In this document: piece by piece, positions 54,876 to 63,322 of the stretch
Layout: every line of letters starts with the position of its first letter
Numbering within the stretch: the stretch's first letter is position 1
Assembly: GCA_041399205.1 (NCBI GenBank)
Contig: JAWKTK010000014.1
Span: forward strand, 1 to 64,000
Source of the DNA: JAGQOZ01 sp041399205
GTDB lineage: Bacteria > Planctomycetota > Planctomycetia > Pirellulales > Pirellulaceae
Length of the DNA stretch: 64,000 bases
Direction of reading: 5' to 3'
Made by a program: the position numbers and the translations under genes
Notes under the pieces: generated by a model
Seen by the model: only the letters and a program-made list of their open reading frames with translations
Databases searched by the model: none
What the model was told of the DNA's origin: nothing

Positions 54876-56387
54876 TTACCGCTCCCGGACTTGAATCACG
54901 GTTGACTGTTCCGGGGCGTAGGGAGTTGGTGAAGCGAGTATCGCTCGGTCACCTTCCAGTCGGTATTCAAACGGAAGATTCGTTTGTGGATTGCGAGGCA
55001 AAGGAACGGTTGTGATCTGGCCCAGGTATTCCGGCAAGCGACCTGTTTCGCTCAAGTGCATGCGAATCGCTTCGATCGTCTCCAAGTTTCGTAGTTGTTG
55101 TTCCAAGCGAACTTCAGCCATTCCAACGGCGTAGACGCTATTCATTAACAGCTCGGAAATGAGCATCACTTCCGAATGAGCGCCGAAGCTTCGAAAATGC
55201 AATTCGCGGTTTTTCTGGTCTACTTGTTCCGCGGCTTCCAGTCTTTCGTCTGGCGGCAATTGTCCAATCTTACGAACGTCGTCCGCGATTCGCTTCATTA
55301 CTCGGCTCTGATAAATCGCCAGCACTTGCAACGTCGGCATCTGGCGAAGCTGGTCCAGCGAATAACCCGATTCGGACAGTCGTTTTAATGCTCGAGGATA
55401 ATTTATGGCCAAGGTGGCTGCCGTGAACGTCTCCGTCAAGTCTTTGTCTGCCGGGCCGGCACCTGCGACCAAAGACCATTTGCCTAGCAACTGCAGGAAA
55501 GTGTCTCGCCAACCCTCGACGGAAAGCTTCTCAGCCTCTGGATTTTGCAAAATCGGGAACATGTGAAACGGAGCCATCGTATCCGTTTCCAGCGCGGCGG
55601 TAACGGAAACCAAAGGACGCTGAAAGTGCGCCAGCGGCCAATACAGATTTGGCGAATTGGGAGTCTGAATCCATCTCTGAACGGTCTGGTTCATTTGCGA
55701 AGCGATGCTGATTCCTACAAGATTACCAACAACAATCTCGGGCTTGGCAACGTCTTGTGCCAAGCAATAGCCCAACCGCAGTGCTTCGGCCGCTTCGGGG
55801 AATTCCGCTCGAGCCAAGTGCCATTCGGCTTTAAGCGCCAAGAGCCTTCCAGCGTTACGAGCATCATCGAATTCGGGAAATACAAACTGGTAGTAACCTT
55901 CACCACGATATTCAGGGTGCCAGTCCCAATCGCAGTCTTCGCGCCGAGCTGCTTCGCGCAGTTGCGCGAACACTTGATCCGGACGCCCCTGCAGGAATTC
56001 GGCTACTTCGTCTTGGTTTCTCTGTTCGAAGGGAACTTCATGCAGCTCTTGAGTCTTCTGTTCCAGCCCGGCCATCAATGCGAACGCGCGGTAATAGAAC
56101 GGCACGGCGTTTCCCGGGTTCCGTTGCAGTGGATCGGGACGCAGTGAATACTTCAAGGCAGGCACGGTTTCTGCCGCCGGGCTGATCAAATATTCCATCT
56201 GCTGCGGCTGATTCCACTTGGGATTCAGATTTGTAATTCCGTTGGGACCAATGGTAACCTGCGCGAACGACGTCTCGAGCGAACCGCACATCACAACCGA
56301 ATAAGCGATTGCGATTGTCGAAATCGTTCTCCTTAGTTGTCCCCTTGGCGCAAAAGTCGATTCCGTTTTGTGGTGAAATCTACTCAT
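54876..56387 (-). CDS. Secreted protein of unknown function in an ECF sigma operon
   Basis: Start ATG 56387, with AGGAGAG upstream and a 4-base ATGA overlap with the preceding gene. The 503-residue product has a signal peptide (residues about 10-35), then a helical, TPR-like region (HLARAEFPEAAEALRLGYCL) and a C-terminal conserved QLRNLETIEAIRMHLSETGR with LPEYLGQITTVPLPRNPQTN. No known domain could be named. It is the third gene of the operon sigma factor, membrane protein, secreted protein, and could be the effector or sensor output of that regulon. Confidence 0.75.
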   Translation of the reverse strand: MSRFHHKTESTFAPRGQLRRTISTIAIAYSVVMCGSLETSFAQVTIGPNGITNLNPKWNQPQQMEYLISPAAETVPALKYSLRPDPLQRNPGNAVPFYYRAFALMAGLEQKTQELHEVPFEQRNQDEVAEFLQGRPDQVFAQLREAARREDCDWDWHPEYRGEGYYQFVFPEFDDARNAGRLLALKAEWHLARAEFPEAAEALRLGYCLAQDVAKPEIVVGNLVGISIASQMNQTVQRWIQTPNSPNLYWPLAHFQRPLVSVTAALETDTMAPFHMFPILQNPEAEKLSVEGWRDTFLQLLGKWSLVAGAGPADKDLTETFTAATLAINYPRALKRLSESGYSLDQLRQMPTLQVLAIYQSRVMKRIADDVRKIGQLPPDERLEAAEQVDQKNRELHFRSFGAHSEVMLISELLMNSVYAVGMAEVRLEQQLRNLETIEAIRMHLSETGRLPEYLGQITTVPLPRNPQTNLPFEYRLEGDRAILASPTPYAPEQSTVIQVRER

Positions 56388-57022
56388 AAAGGTCTCTCCT
56401 GGCTTGTGCCGAAAATACGACTCCACGCGGTTGGGTTCTGAGAATTTGATTCGGAAAGCGGTGGATCCAACGCCAAGTCGTGCCGCATTTCTGCTAACGT
56501 TTTCACCGTACGTAGACGGCGTTCTTCTTGCCGTGGCTGATACTGCAAGGGCAACTGATTGCGTTGGTCAATGGATTGTTGCAGTATCTGAAAGCGATTG
56601 GCTGCGAACTCCGTTTGGGCAACGGCTGGCAATGGCAGCCAACTGGAAATCGACTCACGAAACGCCGGTGCCGATCTCGCCACAGCAAAGTCTGGCTTCG
56701 GCTGCTGTTGCGGTGTATTTGCCAATGCGGTCGCGTCAACAGAGGACGCCGTGACTTCACTGGCAATTTGTGTCTGCGAGGGGACGGATGGATTCGGTTG
56801 CTTTGGTCGGCCGAGTTGCCAGCTTAGCAAAAGCGTTGCAGCCGTCGCGGAAAGAGCCCAAACTTGCCACACACGTTGTGGAAGCTTGCTTCGATTTTCT
56901 CGTTCGGTGCGAACCGATTGTTGGCCCGCGAGAAACAGCAACGCGTCTCGGTCGATCTGTGAACCAATTGGTTCGAGTCGTCCGAGCTGTTGTTCGAATT
57001 CCGTCAGTCTTGGTTCGTCCAT
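56384..57022 (-). CDS. Putative anti-sigma-factor-like membrane protein
   Basis: A 212-residue protein with an N-terminal cytosolic helical region (MDEPRLTEFEQQLGRLEPIG), one TM segment (VWALSATAATLLLSWQLG) and a proline/glutamine-rich periplasmic part. The arrangement (cytosolic head, single TM, co-transcription and overlap with an ECF sigma gene) is that of anti-sigma factors. I see no zinc-binding HxxxCxxC motif. It overlaps the sigma gene by 19 bp and the next gene by 4 bp. Function is inferred from context. Confidence 0.65.
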   Translation of the reverse strand: MDEPRLTEFEQQLGRLEPIGSQIDRDALLFLAGQQSVRTERENRSKLPQRVWQVWALSATAATLLLSWQLGRPKQPNPSVPSQTQIASEVTASSVDATALANTPQQQPKPDFAVARSAPAFRESISSWLPLPAVAQTEFAANRFQILQQSIDQRNQLPLQYQPRQEERRLRTVKTLAEMRHDLALDPPLSESNSQNPTAWSRIFGTSQERPL

Positions 57023-57495
57023 TTGACTTGAAACCTTGTGCGTAAACTTTCAATGCCGGCCATGTAACGGCGATGCACCGTGGCCACCGACACGCCGACC
57101 ATTTCAGCGATGGTTTCCAATGTTTGATTGCCCCAGAGCTTGGCGACAATGACTTCGCGCTGTTCGTCTGGTAATTCTTGCAGCGCAGCCGTAGCTTCTT
57201 CTGTGTTGATAGCGTCCAAACTGGACGGTTCAAACAGTGCCTCGCGCTTTGCTACCGACGATTCTCGTTCACGTCGCCTTCGTCCAGATCGAGCGGCATT
57301 CAGCGATTTGTTGCGAACTACTTTGAACAACCACGCTCCAGGATCATCCGGAAACGATTCCGTTCGAATCAGTTCGATAAACGCTTCTTGTACGATATCC
57401 GCTGGCGATTGTGTCCACTGCGATGCGAACAGTTCCAACGGCGCAGCATAGCGGTCCATTAACATGCTCCACTGCTGTGCTGAAAGACCGCTCAT
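57004..57495 (-). CDS. RNA polymerase ECF sigma factor
   Basis: A 163-residue sigma-70-family protein. The sigma-2 region contains SPADIVQEAFIELIRTE and PGAWLFKVVRNKSLNAARSG. The sigma-4 region has LQELPDEQREVIVAKLWGNQ followed by TLETIAEMVGVSVATVHRRY. It probably directs transcription of its own operon, including the two downstream genes. A minisatellite and a REP-B element lie just upstream of its start (57584-57876), where its promoter should be. Confidence 0.92.
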   Translation of the reverse strand: MSGLSAQQWSMLMDRYAAPLELFASQWTQSPADIVQEAFIELIRTESFPDDPGAWLFKVVRNKSLNAARSGRRRRERESSVAKREALFEPSSLDAINTEEATAALQELPDEQREVIVAKLWGNQTLETIAEMVGVSVATVHRRYMAGIESLRTRFQVKWTNQD

Positions 57496-57583
57496 GCAAA
57501 CATCTTATCCAACCGAATTGCTCGCTACGCCTGAATTTTGGGCGTCTGTAAAGAAGACACCGAGGCGGCCAAGATTTTTCACG

Positions 57584-57720
57584 AGGCGGAAGATTTTTTT
57601 CTGCGGAAGATGTTTTTCTGCGGAAGATGTTTTTTCTGCGGAAGATGTTTTTTCTGCGGAAGATGTTTTTTCTGCGAAAGGTGTTTTTTCTGCGAAAGGT
57701 GTTTTTTCTGCGAAAGGTGT
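57584..57720. repeat. 18-bp minisatellite upstream of the ECF sigma gene
   Basis: Seven copies of a CTGCGGAAGATGTTTTTT-type unit: four with GCGGAAGATG, then three with GCGAAAGGTG; the first is one base short and a diverged copy precedes it. Pairs of subtypes show stepwise duplication. The T6 runs are spaced by 18 bp. The array ends about 90 bp from the sigma start codon. Open frames through it (with repeated FSAEDV/FSAKGV) are by-products. Confidence 0.9.
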
Positions 57721-57805
57721 TGCGTTTATGTGCCCTTTTCGCGGGAAATCAGCAGCCCGACGCGTTGGTTTTGAAGTTGCGTATTCGCGTTTTCCGGCGG
57801 AATTT

Positions 57806-57876
57806 CTTAGCCCGACGCGTTAGCGAGGGACCAAAGAAACATTCAATTTTCCCTTACTTACGTTTCGGGCTAGGAA
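57806..57876. repeat. REP-like family-B palindrome between sigma and cmoB genes
   Basis: Arms TTAGCCCGACGCGTTAGCGA (57806) and the complementary CTTACTTACGTTTCGGGCTA (ending near 57874). A GTTTTGAAGTTGCG motif precedes it at about 57760. It probably marks the 3' end of the cmoB transcript and could terminate it. Remaining sequence of 57496-57892 has no gene. Confidence 0.8.
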
Positions 57877-57892
57877 AAGCGCAACTTCACGT

Positions 57893-58867
57893 TTACGTCG
57901 ACTTCTTCCGGCAAATCATGGTGGAACGAATGGGGGCCGGGTATCCTTCGATGGTGCGGCTGGGGTCCAGCGGATCCAAGAAATCCGCCAACGATTCGAA
58001 TGTCATCCAAGCGGTTTGTCGTTGCTCGTCGACGGTGGTGATGCTGCAATCGATCAATTCGATATCGACAAAGCGGCTTCGCGCCAACCAATGTTCCAAA
58101 CATCGGTTTGTCGGCAGAAAATAGCAATTGTGCATTTTCGCATAACGTTCCGCAGGTGACAAAACCATGTCATCGTCGCCCGCAATCGTCAACGTTTCCA
58201 AAATCAAAGTTCCGCCGGGACGCACGAGATCTCGAAGCTGAACCAGAAAATCAAGCGGCGAACGCTGATGATACAGCACGCCCAAACAAAAGACCGTGTC
58301 GAATGCACCTTCCAGTGCCGGCAAGTCTTGTAAACCAATCGGCAACATGCTGACACAATCGGCTTGCACATATTTTTGCACGGCCAAAAACTGGAAGTAA
58401 TAGCGCAAGAACGGGTCAATACCCAAAGCAATGCGCGGCCGTTGATCCGCCATGCGAAACAGATAATAGCCGTTGCCACAGCCGACATCCAAAATCCGCT
58501 GGCCTTCCAAATTTGGTAAAGCAGGTGCCAATCGATCCCACTTCCAATTCGAACGCCATTCCGTGTCGATATCAATGTCGAACAGATGAAACGGTCCTTT
58601 TCGCCACGGCCAGAGTTGACGTAACGCTGTATCCAATTGCTGCTGGACGTTCGAGTCTAACGAATGGTGACAACGGGCGGTCACTGCGTCTTGGTTCAAG
58701 GCAACTGCATCCGCTTGGATATCCGGCAGATGGTGAAACGCGGCCGTTAACTCCGGGCCAAGCCCTTTTTTTAAGTCGTCGGCGACGTTCGCCAGCACTA
58801 TCTGCAGTGCTTCGGCATGTTTGGGGAAGTGATCAATAAAAATTGCCGGCGGTTGAATAGCATCCAT
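57893..58867 (-). CDS. cmoB: tRNA U34 carboxymethyltransferase (CmoB)
   Basis: Transfers a carboxymethyl group from carboxy-SAM to 5-hydroxyuridine at the tRNA wobble position, giving cmo5U. The 324-residue protein has WRKGPFHLFDIDIDTEWRSN, RILDVGCGNGYYLFRM (SAM fold), GIDPFLRYYFQF, FDTVFCLGVLYHQRSPLDFL and LILETLTIAG, which together are diagnostic of CmoB. It follows cmoA by 9 bp on the minus strand, so the two steps are one operon. Confidence 0.95.
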   Translation of the reverse strand: MDAIQPPAIFIDHFPKHAEALQIVLANVADDLKKGLGPELTAAFHHLPDIQADAVALNQDAVTARCHHSLDSNVQQQLDTALRQLWPWRKGPFHLFDIDIDTEWRSNWKWDRLAPALPNLEGQRILDVGCGNGYYLFRMADQRPRIALGIDPFLRYYFQFLAVQKYVQADCVSMLPIGLQDLPALEGAFDTVFCLGVLYHQRSPLDFLVQLRDLVRPGGTLILETLTIAGDDDMVLSPAERYAKMHNCYFLPTNRCLEHWLARSRFVDIELIDCSITTVDEQRQTAWMTFESLADFLDPLDPSRTIEGYPAPIRSTMICRKKST

Positions 58868-58876
58868 GATGATCGG

Positions 58877-59611
58877 TTACTTTTTGGCATAGAACGAAAC
58901 GAAGTTGAAGCACTGGTGCCATACACAGCATTCAGAAAAACCGGCGTCGAACAAGCGTTCCAAATGTTGCGGCACGGTTTCCGTAACCAATACATCTTCC
59001 AGCGACTGCCGCTTCTGAGCGATCTCTAATTCGCTGTAGCCTTGCCGGCGTTTGAAGTCATGGTGCTGCTGAATAAACAGATCATTGATGGCATCCGAGA
59101 CGCCCGAAATCTTTTCGCTCATCAACAGAATGCCGTCCTTCACCAAGCCGTCCGCGATTTCCGCCAGCAAGGAAGCTCGTTGAGAAACGGGCACAAATTG
59201 CAGAGTGTAATTCAAAATCACCACAGACGCGTTCTCAATGGCCACGTCTTGAATCGATTCGCACCAGAGCGTGATGGGCAGTCCGTGAGCTCGCTTGGCC
59301 AATTCCGCCAGCATGGCCGACGAATTGTCGACACCAATCAAGGGTGAATCGTCCGTATCAGTAATCTCGTCCTTTAATGACTCGGCCAACGGCAGCAAAA
59401 ATCCGCCCAGTGAACAGCCCAAATCAAACACTTTGGTCCCGGGCTGGTAGGCTTGTTGCGCCATGCGAATCATCATTTCCAAGGTGGATCGGTAATGCGG
59501 TACCGAACGAGAAATCATGTCTTCAAATACGCGCACGACGTCTTGGTTGAATTCAAACGAACCAACGGCAGGCAAGGGCTTGGAATAAAGATCGTCATGG
59601 GAATCGCTCAT
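58877..59611 (-). CDS. cmoA: Carboxy-S-adenosyl-L-methionine synthase (CmoA)
   Basis: Makes carboxy-SAM from SAM and prephenate for CmoB. Start at ATG 59611 (MSDSHDDLYSKPLP) gives 244 residues; the longer frame runs into menE sequence. Motifs are FEFNQDVVRVFEDMISRSVP, VFDLGCSLGGFLLPLAESL, IGVDNSSAMLAELAKRA, VVILNYTLQFVPVSQRASLL and SEKISGVSDAINDLFIQQHH. Prephenate pocket residues cannot be checked by eye. It forms an operon with cmoB and is 65 bp from menE, perhaps part of the same transcript. Confidence 0.95.
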   Translation of the reverse strand: MSDSHDDLYSKPLPAVGSFEFNQDVVRVFEDMISRSVPHYRSTLEMMIRMAQQAYQPGTKVFDLGCSLGGFLLPLAESLKDEITDTDDSPLIGVDNSSAMLAELAKRAHGLPITLWCESIQDVAIENASVVILNYTLQFVPVSQRASLLAEIADGLVKDGILLMSEKISGVSDAINDLFIQQHHDFKRRQGYSELEIAQKRQSLEDVLVTETVPQHLERLFDAGFSECCVWHQCFNFVSFYAKK

Positions 59612-59676
59612 GCGAAACAAAGCTACTCCGTTTGCCAAAGTTTGGAAAGGGGAAGTACCGAACTGACCTTTAGCAA

Positions 59677-61122
59677 TTAACCAAAACGTTCTCTGGCAAT
59701 GTTTAGCGCGGCCGCTCGGCTCGGCTTCGGCCCGCCCTGTGAAATGCGGCTGTCCCAAGCCAGAAGTCGGTCAGGAACTTTGAATTTCGGCAATTCTTGT
59801 TGCAATTGCTGGCGAATCCGTTCGGCCCACTGGTCGTCCTCCTCTGGTCTTTTGTCTGTCGCTCGTTCCACAAAGGCGACGGGGCGTTCGCCAAATTGAT
59901 AGTCCGGAACGGGGACGACCAAGGCTTGTTGGACGCCCGGTAGCTGCAGCAAGGCTTGTTCGATTTCTTCTGGATAGATATTTTCGCCGCCCGAGATGAA
60001 CATGTTGTCGATGCGGCCCTGTACGATTAGTTCGCCCGCTTCATTCCAGTGGCCTCGATCTCCTGTGGCAAACCAGCCATCGTCGTTTACGGCCGGTTCG
60101 ATTTGACCGCTGCGCCAGTAGCCCAGCATCAGCGATTCTCCGCGAACCCAAATTTCGCCATCCGGTGTGACATGAAGTTGTCGGCCAGGAAGAACGCTAC
60201 CAGACGAAAGGGCAGATTCGATCTGTTCCTGTCGTTGTAGCCAGTCAGCGGACGTCGTAACTTGCGACGCCATTTCGCTCATCCCATACGTCGTTCGAAC
60301 CGGCAGACCCGCCTCGACAGCCTGGCGAACCAGCGACGGAACCATGGGGCCTCCGCCTAGCAAAACCGTTTTCAGCGAATCCAACGGTGCGGACTCGGCA
60401 AGCATTCGTTGCAGCTGAGTGCTGACGACCGACAGGTGCGTTATCTGTCGAGCCTGGCACAGGTCGCTCAAGCTCTTGGCTTCGCCGGGAATCACCACGG
60501 TTGCTCCGGCCATCGCGCAGCGAAACAGCACGCCCATCCCGCCCACATGATACAGCGGCAAACTCAGCAGCCACCGGTCATGCGGAACTAACGGAACGAC
60601 TTGATTCGCTCCGGCCGCGTTCGCCACATGGTTTTGCAGAGAATGGACGATGATCTTAGGGCGTCCCGTGCTGCCTGAACTGCAGATCATGGTAGCAGGG
60701 ACAGCCGGATTGACAGTGGTCGGCGGTGATGCTGTAGAGCATGACGCTCTGCTACTGAGGATCGCGGCAAACAATTCGGTAATCTGTGGCGCGGACCAAA
60801 AAAGATCAGTTCCAAGTTCTTGCTCAACGATTTCTTGCGCCGCGGAGGCTGGCAAGCGAGTGCTCAAGGGGCAGATGATTTTTCCGGTTCGTATTGCCGC
60901 CCAAATCAGCGCGACCAGCTGCCAGGAATTGTCTGCGTGCACGGCTAAGACCGGCGAGGAATCAGCACCGTGGTGCCGCAATTCTTCCGCTGCCAACGAG
61001 ACAATTTGTGAAAATTCACCGTAACGGAAATCGCGTTCGTCCGTTGCTAAGTAAACAGCGTCGGGGCTTTTGTGCGCCGCTGTTGCCAACGGGCAGACGA
61101 TTTTCTGGTGGCTTGACAACAT
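59677..61122 (-). CDS. menE: o-Succinylbenzoate-CoA ligase (MenE-like)
   Basis: Activates o-succinylbenzoate with ATP and CoA in menaquinone synthesis. An acyl-AMP-ligase fold of 481 residues: ATMICSSGSTGRPKIIVHSL (P-loop A3 motif), RTTYGMSEMASQVTTSADW (A5), GWFATGDRGHWNEAGELIVQ (A7), GRIDNMFISGGENIYPEEIE (A8) and the final lysine segment SQGGPKPSRAAAL. The ATG overlaps the menC stop codon by one base (TAATG), so translation is coupled. Substrate is inferred from position in the men cluster. Confidence 0.9.
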   Translation of the reverse strand: MLSSHQKIVCPLATAAHKSPDAVYLATDERDFRYGEFSQIVSLAAEELRHHGADSSPVLAVHADNSWQLVALIWAAIRTGKIICPLSTRLPASAAQEIVEQELGTDLFWSAPQITELFAAILSSRASCSTASPPTTVNPAVPATMICSSGSTGRPKIIVHSLQNHVANAAGANQVVPLVPHDRWLLSLPLYHVGGMGVLFRCAMAGATVVIPGEAKSLSDLCQARQITHLSVVSTQLQRMLAESAPLDSLKTVLLGGGPMVPSLVRQAVEAGLPVRTTYGMSEMASQVTTSADWLQRQEQIESALSSGSVLPGRQLHVTPDGEIWVRGESLMLGYWRSGQIEPAVNDDGWFATGDRGHWNEAGELIVQGRIDNMFISGGENIYPEEIEQALLQLPGVQQALVVPVPDYQFGERPVAFVERATDKRPEEDDQWAERIRQQLQQELPKFKVPDRLLAWDSRISQGGPKPSRAAALNIARERFG

Positions 61123-62081
61123 TAGGTCAGCTCCTGCAGTAGGTCTGTCCGCAGTGACAATGGGCGGTCACAGTGCAGCTCGCCTTGTTTGACGGTGGGC
61201 GAATTCTGCAGGACGTCTTGTTCAATCCAGCGAATCGTATCCAAGCCACAAGGTGTTGTCGGCGCAAAGTGCTGTGCAATCTGCGCTAGACACGCAATTC
61301 CAACTCCCGACTCAAACGCCGAACTGAGCACTACCTTGTGACCATCCGCCACGATTTGTTGAATCGGTTGCAGACTTCCCAGCAACGTCGGCTTGATGAT
61401 GAACGCAGCCGCTTGGGGAAAGGTGGCAACCAGACTTCCACACGATGCTTCTGTGAGCGTTTCATCTAACGCATATGGCAAGCGTGTTTCCGCGAAGAAG
61501 GTTTCCAGATTCGCGGGATCAGCGAGCGGCTCTTCGATGTATTCGATGGACAAATCTGAAATCGCATGGCCAAAACGAATCGCTTGCGGCAGCGTCCAGC
61601 TTCGATTCGCATCTAATCGTAGTGTCTGATCTTGGCGCAAGTGATTTCGCACGGTTCGCACCAGATCGATTTCAGTTTCCAGCGAATGACGTCCAACTTT
61701 GAGCTTTACGCATCGATACGAAGATTCAGCCAAGGCCGAAGCGGAATCCAAAGCGTATTGGGAATCGCTCGTCAATAACGCGTTAATGGGAACCGAAACC
61801 GGCGAGTCCAAGTTGACGGACAGCGTCTGCTGGAATGTCAGCATTTCTTGCGCGAATTGCAATGACGCAGTCTGGAACGGCGGCCCGGCTTGAAAGTCAT
61901 CGATAACGTCTGACAAGATTTCGTCACTAAAGCCTGGCAGCGGCGCGGCATCCGACCAGAAGACGCTTGTTCCAACTTGTTGCTGTAGCAGGAGGCCCGC
62001 GCGTTCGTCGATCGTCTTTCCCGCAATCATCACCGGGCGAATCGGAATGCGATAACAAAACGCCTTCACAGGTTTGCTCAC
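61122..62081 (-). CDS. menC: o-Succinylbenzoate synthase (MenC-like)
   Basis: Enolase-superfamily dehydratase of menaquinone synthesis. I take the GTG at 62081, overlapping the menA stop by four bases (GTGA), as the start; this gives 319 residues. The longer open frame to 62294 has no homology upstream. Motifs: CVKLKVGRHS (KxK), LRLDANRSWTLPQ (metal Asp), SIEYIEEPLA (Glu), ALDETLTEASC (Asp) and IIKPTLLGSL (Lys). The family also includes racemases, but the men context decides. Confidence 0.9.
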   Translation of the reverse strand: MSKPVKAFCYRIPIRPVMIAGKTIDERAGLLLQQQVGTSVFWSDAAPLPGFSDEILSDVIDDFQAGPPFQTASLQFAQEMLTFQQTLSVNLDSPVSVPINALLTSDSQYALDSASALAESSYRCVKLKVGRHSLETEIDLVRTVRNHLRQDQTLRLDANRSWTLPQAIRFGHAISDLSIEYIEEPLADPANLETFFAETRLPYALDETLTEASCGSLVATFPQAAAFIIKPTLLGSLQPIQQIVADGHKVVLSSAFESGVGIACLAQIAQHFAPTTPCGLDTIRWIEQDVLQNSPTVKQGELHCDRPLSLRTDLLQELT

Positions 62082-62953
62082 AGCACGCACCCGACGCAAA
62101 AAAGCAGTGTGTACAACAACAGTGAAGCGGCCGTTTTGCCTAAATACGGATTGAGACGTTCGCCGTCGGTGCGCCAGACTTGCCAAGCCAACAAGCTGCC
62201 CGGCACCACCACCAAACAGCCCAGTAGGACGCTTGCCGAATAGTTCCAAGCCAGAAACAATGCGGCCGGGACGCAGGCGGCAGCAAGGACGCAAAGGGTG
62301 TATTCGCTGCGAACAAATGCTTTGCCGAAACGCACGGCCAAGGTACGTTTGTTCGCCGAACGATCTTCATCAATGTCGCGAAGATTGTTGACCACCAACA
62401 GGCCCACCGCCAGCAATCCGGGTGCGAAGCCGGCGACAATCACGTCGCTGGTCACATTCAGCGTCTGAACATAATAGGTGCCTGCCACGGCGACGGGCCC
62501 GAAGAAAATCAGCACAAACAGGTCGCCCAGTCCCAAATACGCCAGCGAATAGCGGCCGGCTGTGTAGAGCACTCCAAACAGGATGCTCACCGCACCAATC
62601 AGCAGCAATCCCCAACCCGCTAAATAAACCAAATACGAAGTTGCCGCGGCTGCCAAGCCAAACATCAAAATCGTGGCCGCCAGCATTTGAGTTGGGGTTA
62701 CCAAACCTGCTTGGACTGCTCGAGTGGGCCCTTTTCGATCTTCCGTATCGGCACCTTGAAAGAAGTCGCAGTAGTCGTTGCAAAAGTTCGTGCCAATTTG
62801 AATGCAGATGGCACCAAACAAAGCCGCCGACGCTGCCAGCAGATGAAATCCTTCGCTTCGCCACGCCAATGCGCTGCCGATGGCGACAGGACAGAACCCG
62901 GCGAGCAACGTTTTGGGGCGAGCTGCCAGGATCCATGGCACAAGGTTTGTCAT
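62078..62953 (-). CDS. menA: 1,4-dihydroxy-2-naphthoate octaprenyltransferase (MenA)
   Basis: An integral membrane prenyltransferase. Start at ATG 62953 with AGGAAC upstream gives 291 residues and about eight TM segments. The first aspartate-rich motif reads NFCNDYCDFFQGADTEDRKG and the second VNNLRDIDEDRSANKRTLAV, both required for prenyl diphosphate binding with Mg. It attaches the isoprenoid side chain to dihydroxynaphthoate. It is first of menA-menC-menE, with menB on the same strand upstream across a repeat region. Confidence 0.95.
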   Translation of the reverse strand: MTNLVPWILAARPKTLLAGFCPVAIGSALAWRSEGFHLLAASAALFGAICIQIGTNFCNDYCDFFQGADTEDRKGPTRAVQAGLVTPTQMLAATILMFGLAAAATSYLVYLAGWGLLLIGAVSILFGVLYTAGRYSLAYLGLGDLFVLIFFGPVAVAGTYYVQTLNVTSDVIVAGFAPGLLAVGLLVVNNLRDIDEDRSANKRTLAVRFGKAFVRSEYTLCVLAAACVPAALFLAWNYSASVLLGCLVVVPGSLLAWQVWRTDGERLNPYLGKTAASLLLYTLLFCVGCVL

Positions 62954-62981
62954 GTGAGCTTGTTCCTGCCTAACGCGTTTT

Positions 62982-63302
62982 GAAGTTGCCATAGTAGCCC
63001 GACACGTAAGTGAGGCGATACTGACCGATTCTGAAGTCCCTCGCTCACGCATTTTGAAGTTGCGCTTCTTCCTAGCCCGAAACGTAAATGAGGGGAACTG
63101 AGCGTATCTGAAGTCCCTTGCTCACGCTGAAGTCCCTCGCTCACGCTTCGGGCTAGGAAAGTTCGCCGGAAAACGGAAATGCGCAACTCTAATTCCGACG
63201 CGTTTGGTTATCTATTGCAATGCCTTTTGCGAACCGTTCGTAGTCCCGCCTTCAGGCGGCTCCAGTGAAAGGTAATATCCGCTTTCAAGGCGGGACTAAC
63301 AG
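62982..63302. repeat. REP-like palindromes of families B and A between menB and menA
   Basis: The 369-base gap holds no gene. There is a partial family-B copy (TAGCCCGACACGTAAGTGAGG, 62994 on), a full hairpin from CCTAGCCCGAAACGTAAATG (63071) to TCGGGCTAGG (63158) with an extra half arm near 63115, and a family-A copy at 63237-63301. They could terminate or stabilise the menB mRNA. Confidence 0.85.
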
Positions 63303-63322
63303 CCCCTTGCAGTGCAAAACAA

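Noticed and set aside
57464..57823. Plus-strand frame with FSAEDV/FSAKGV repeats
   Set aside because: It translates the 18-bp minisatellite and the neighbouring REP; no other coding evidence.
61122..62294. menC starting at 62294
   Set aside because: The first 70 residues overlap menA in another frame without homology; GTG 62081 overlaps the menA stop as expected for coupled genes.
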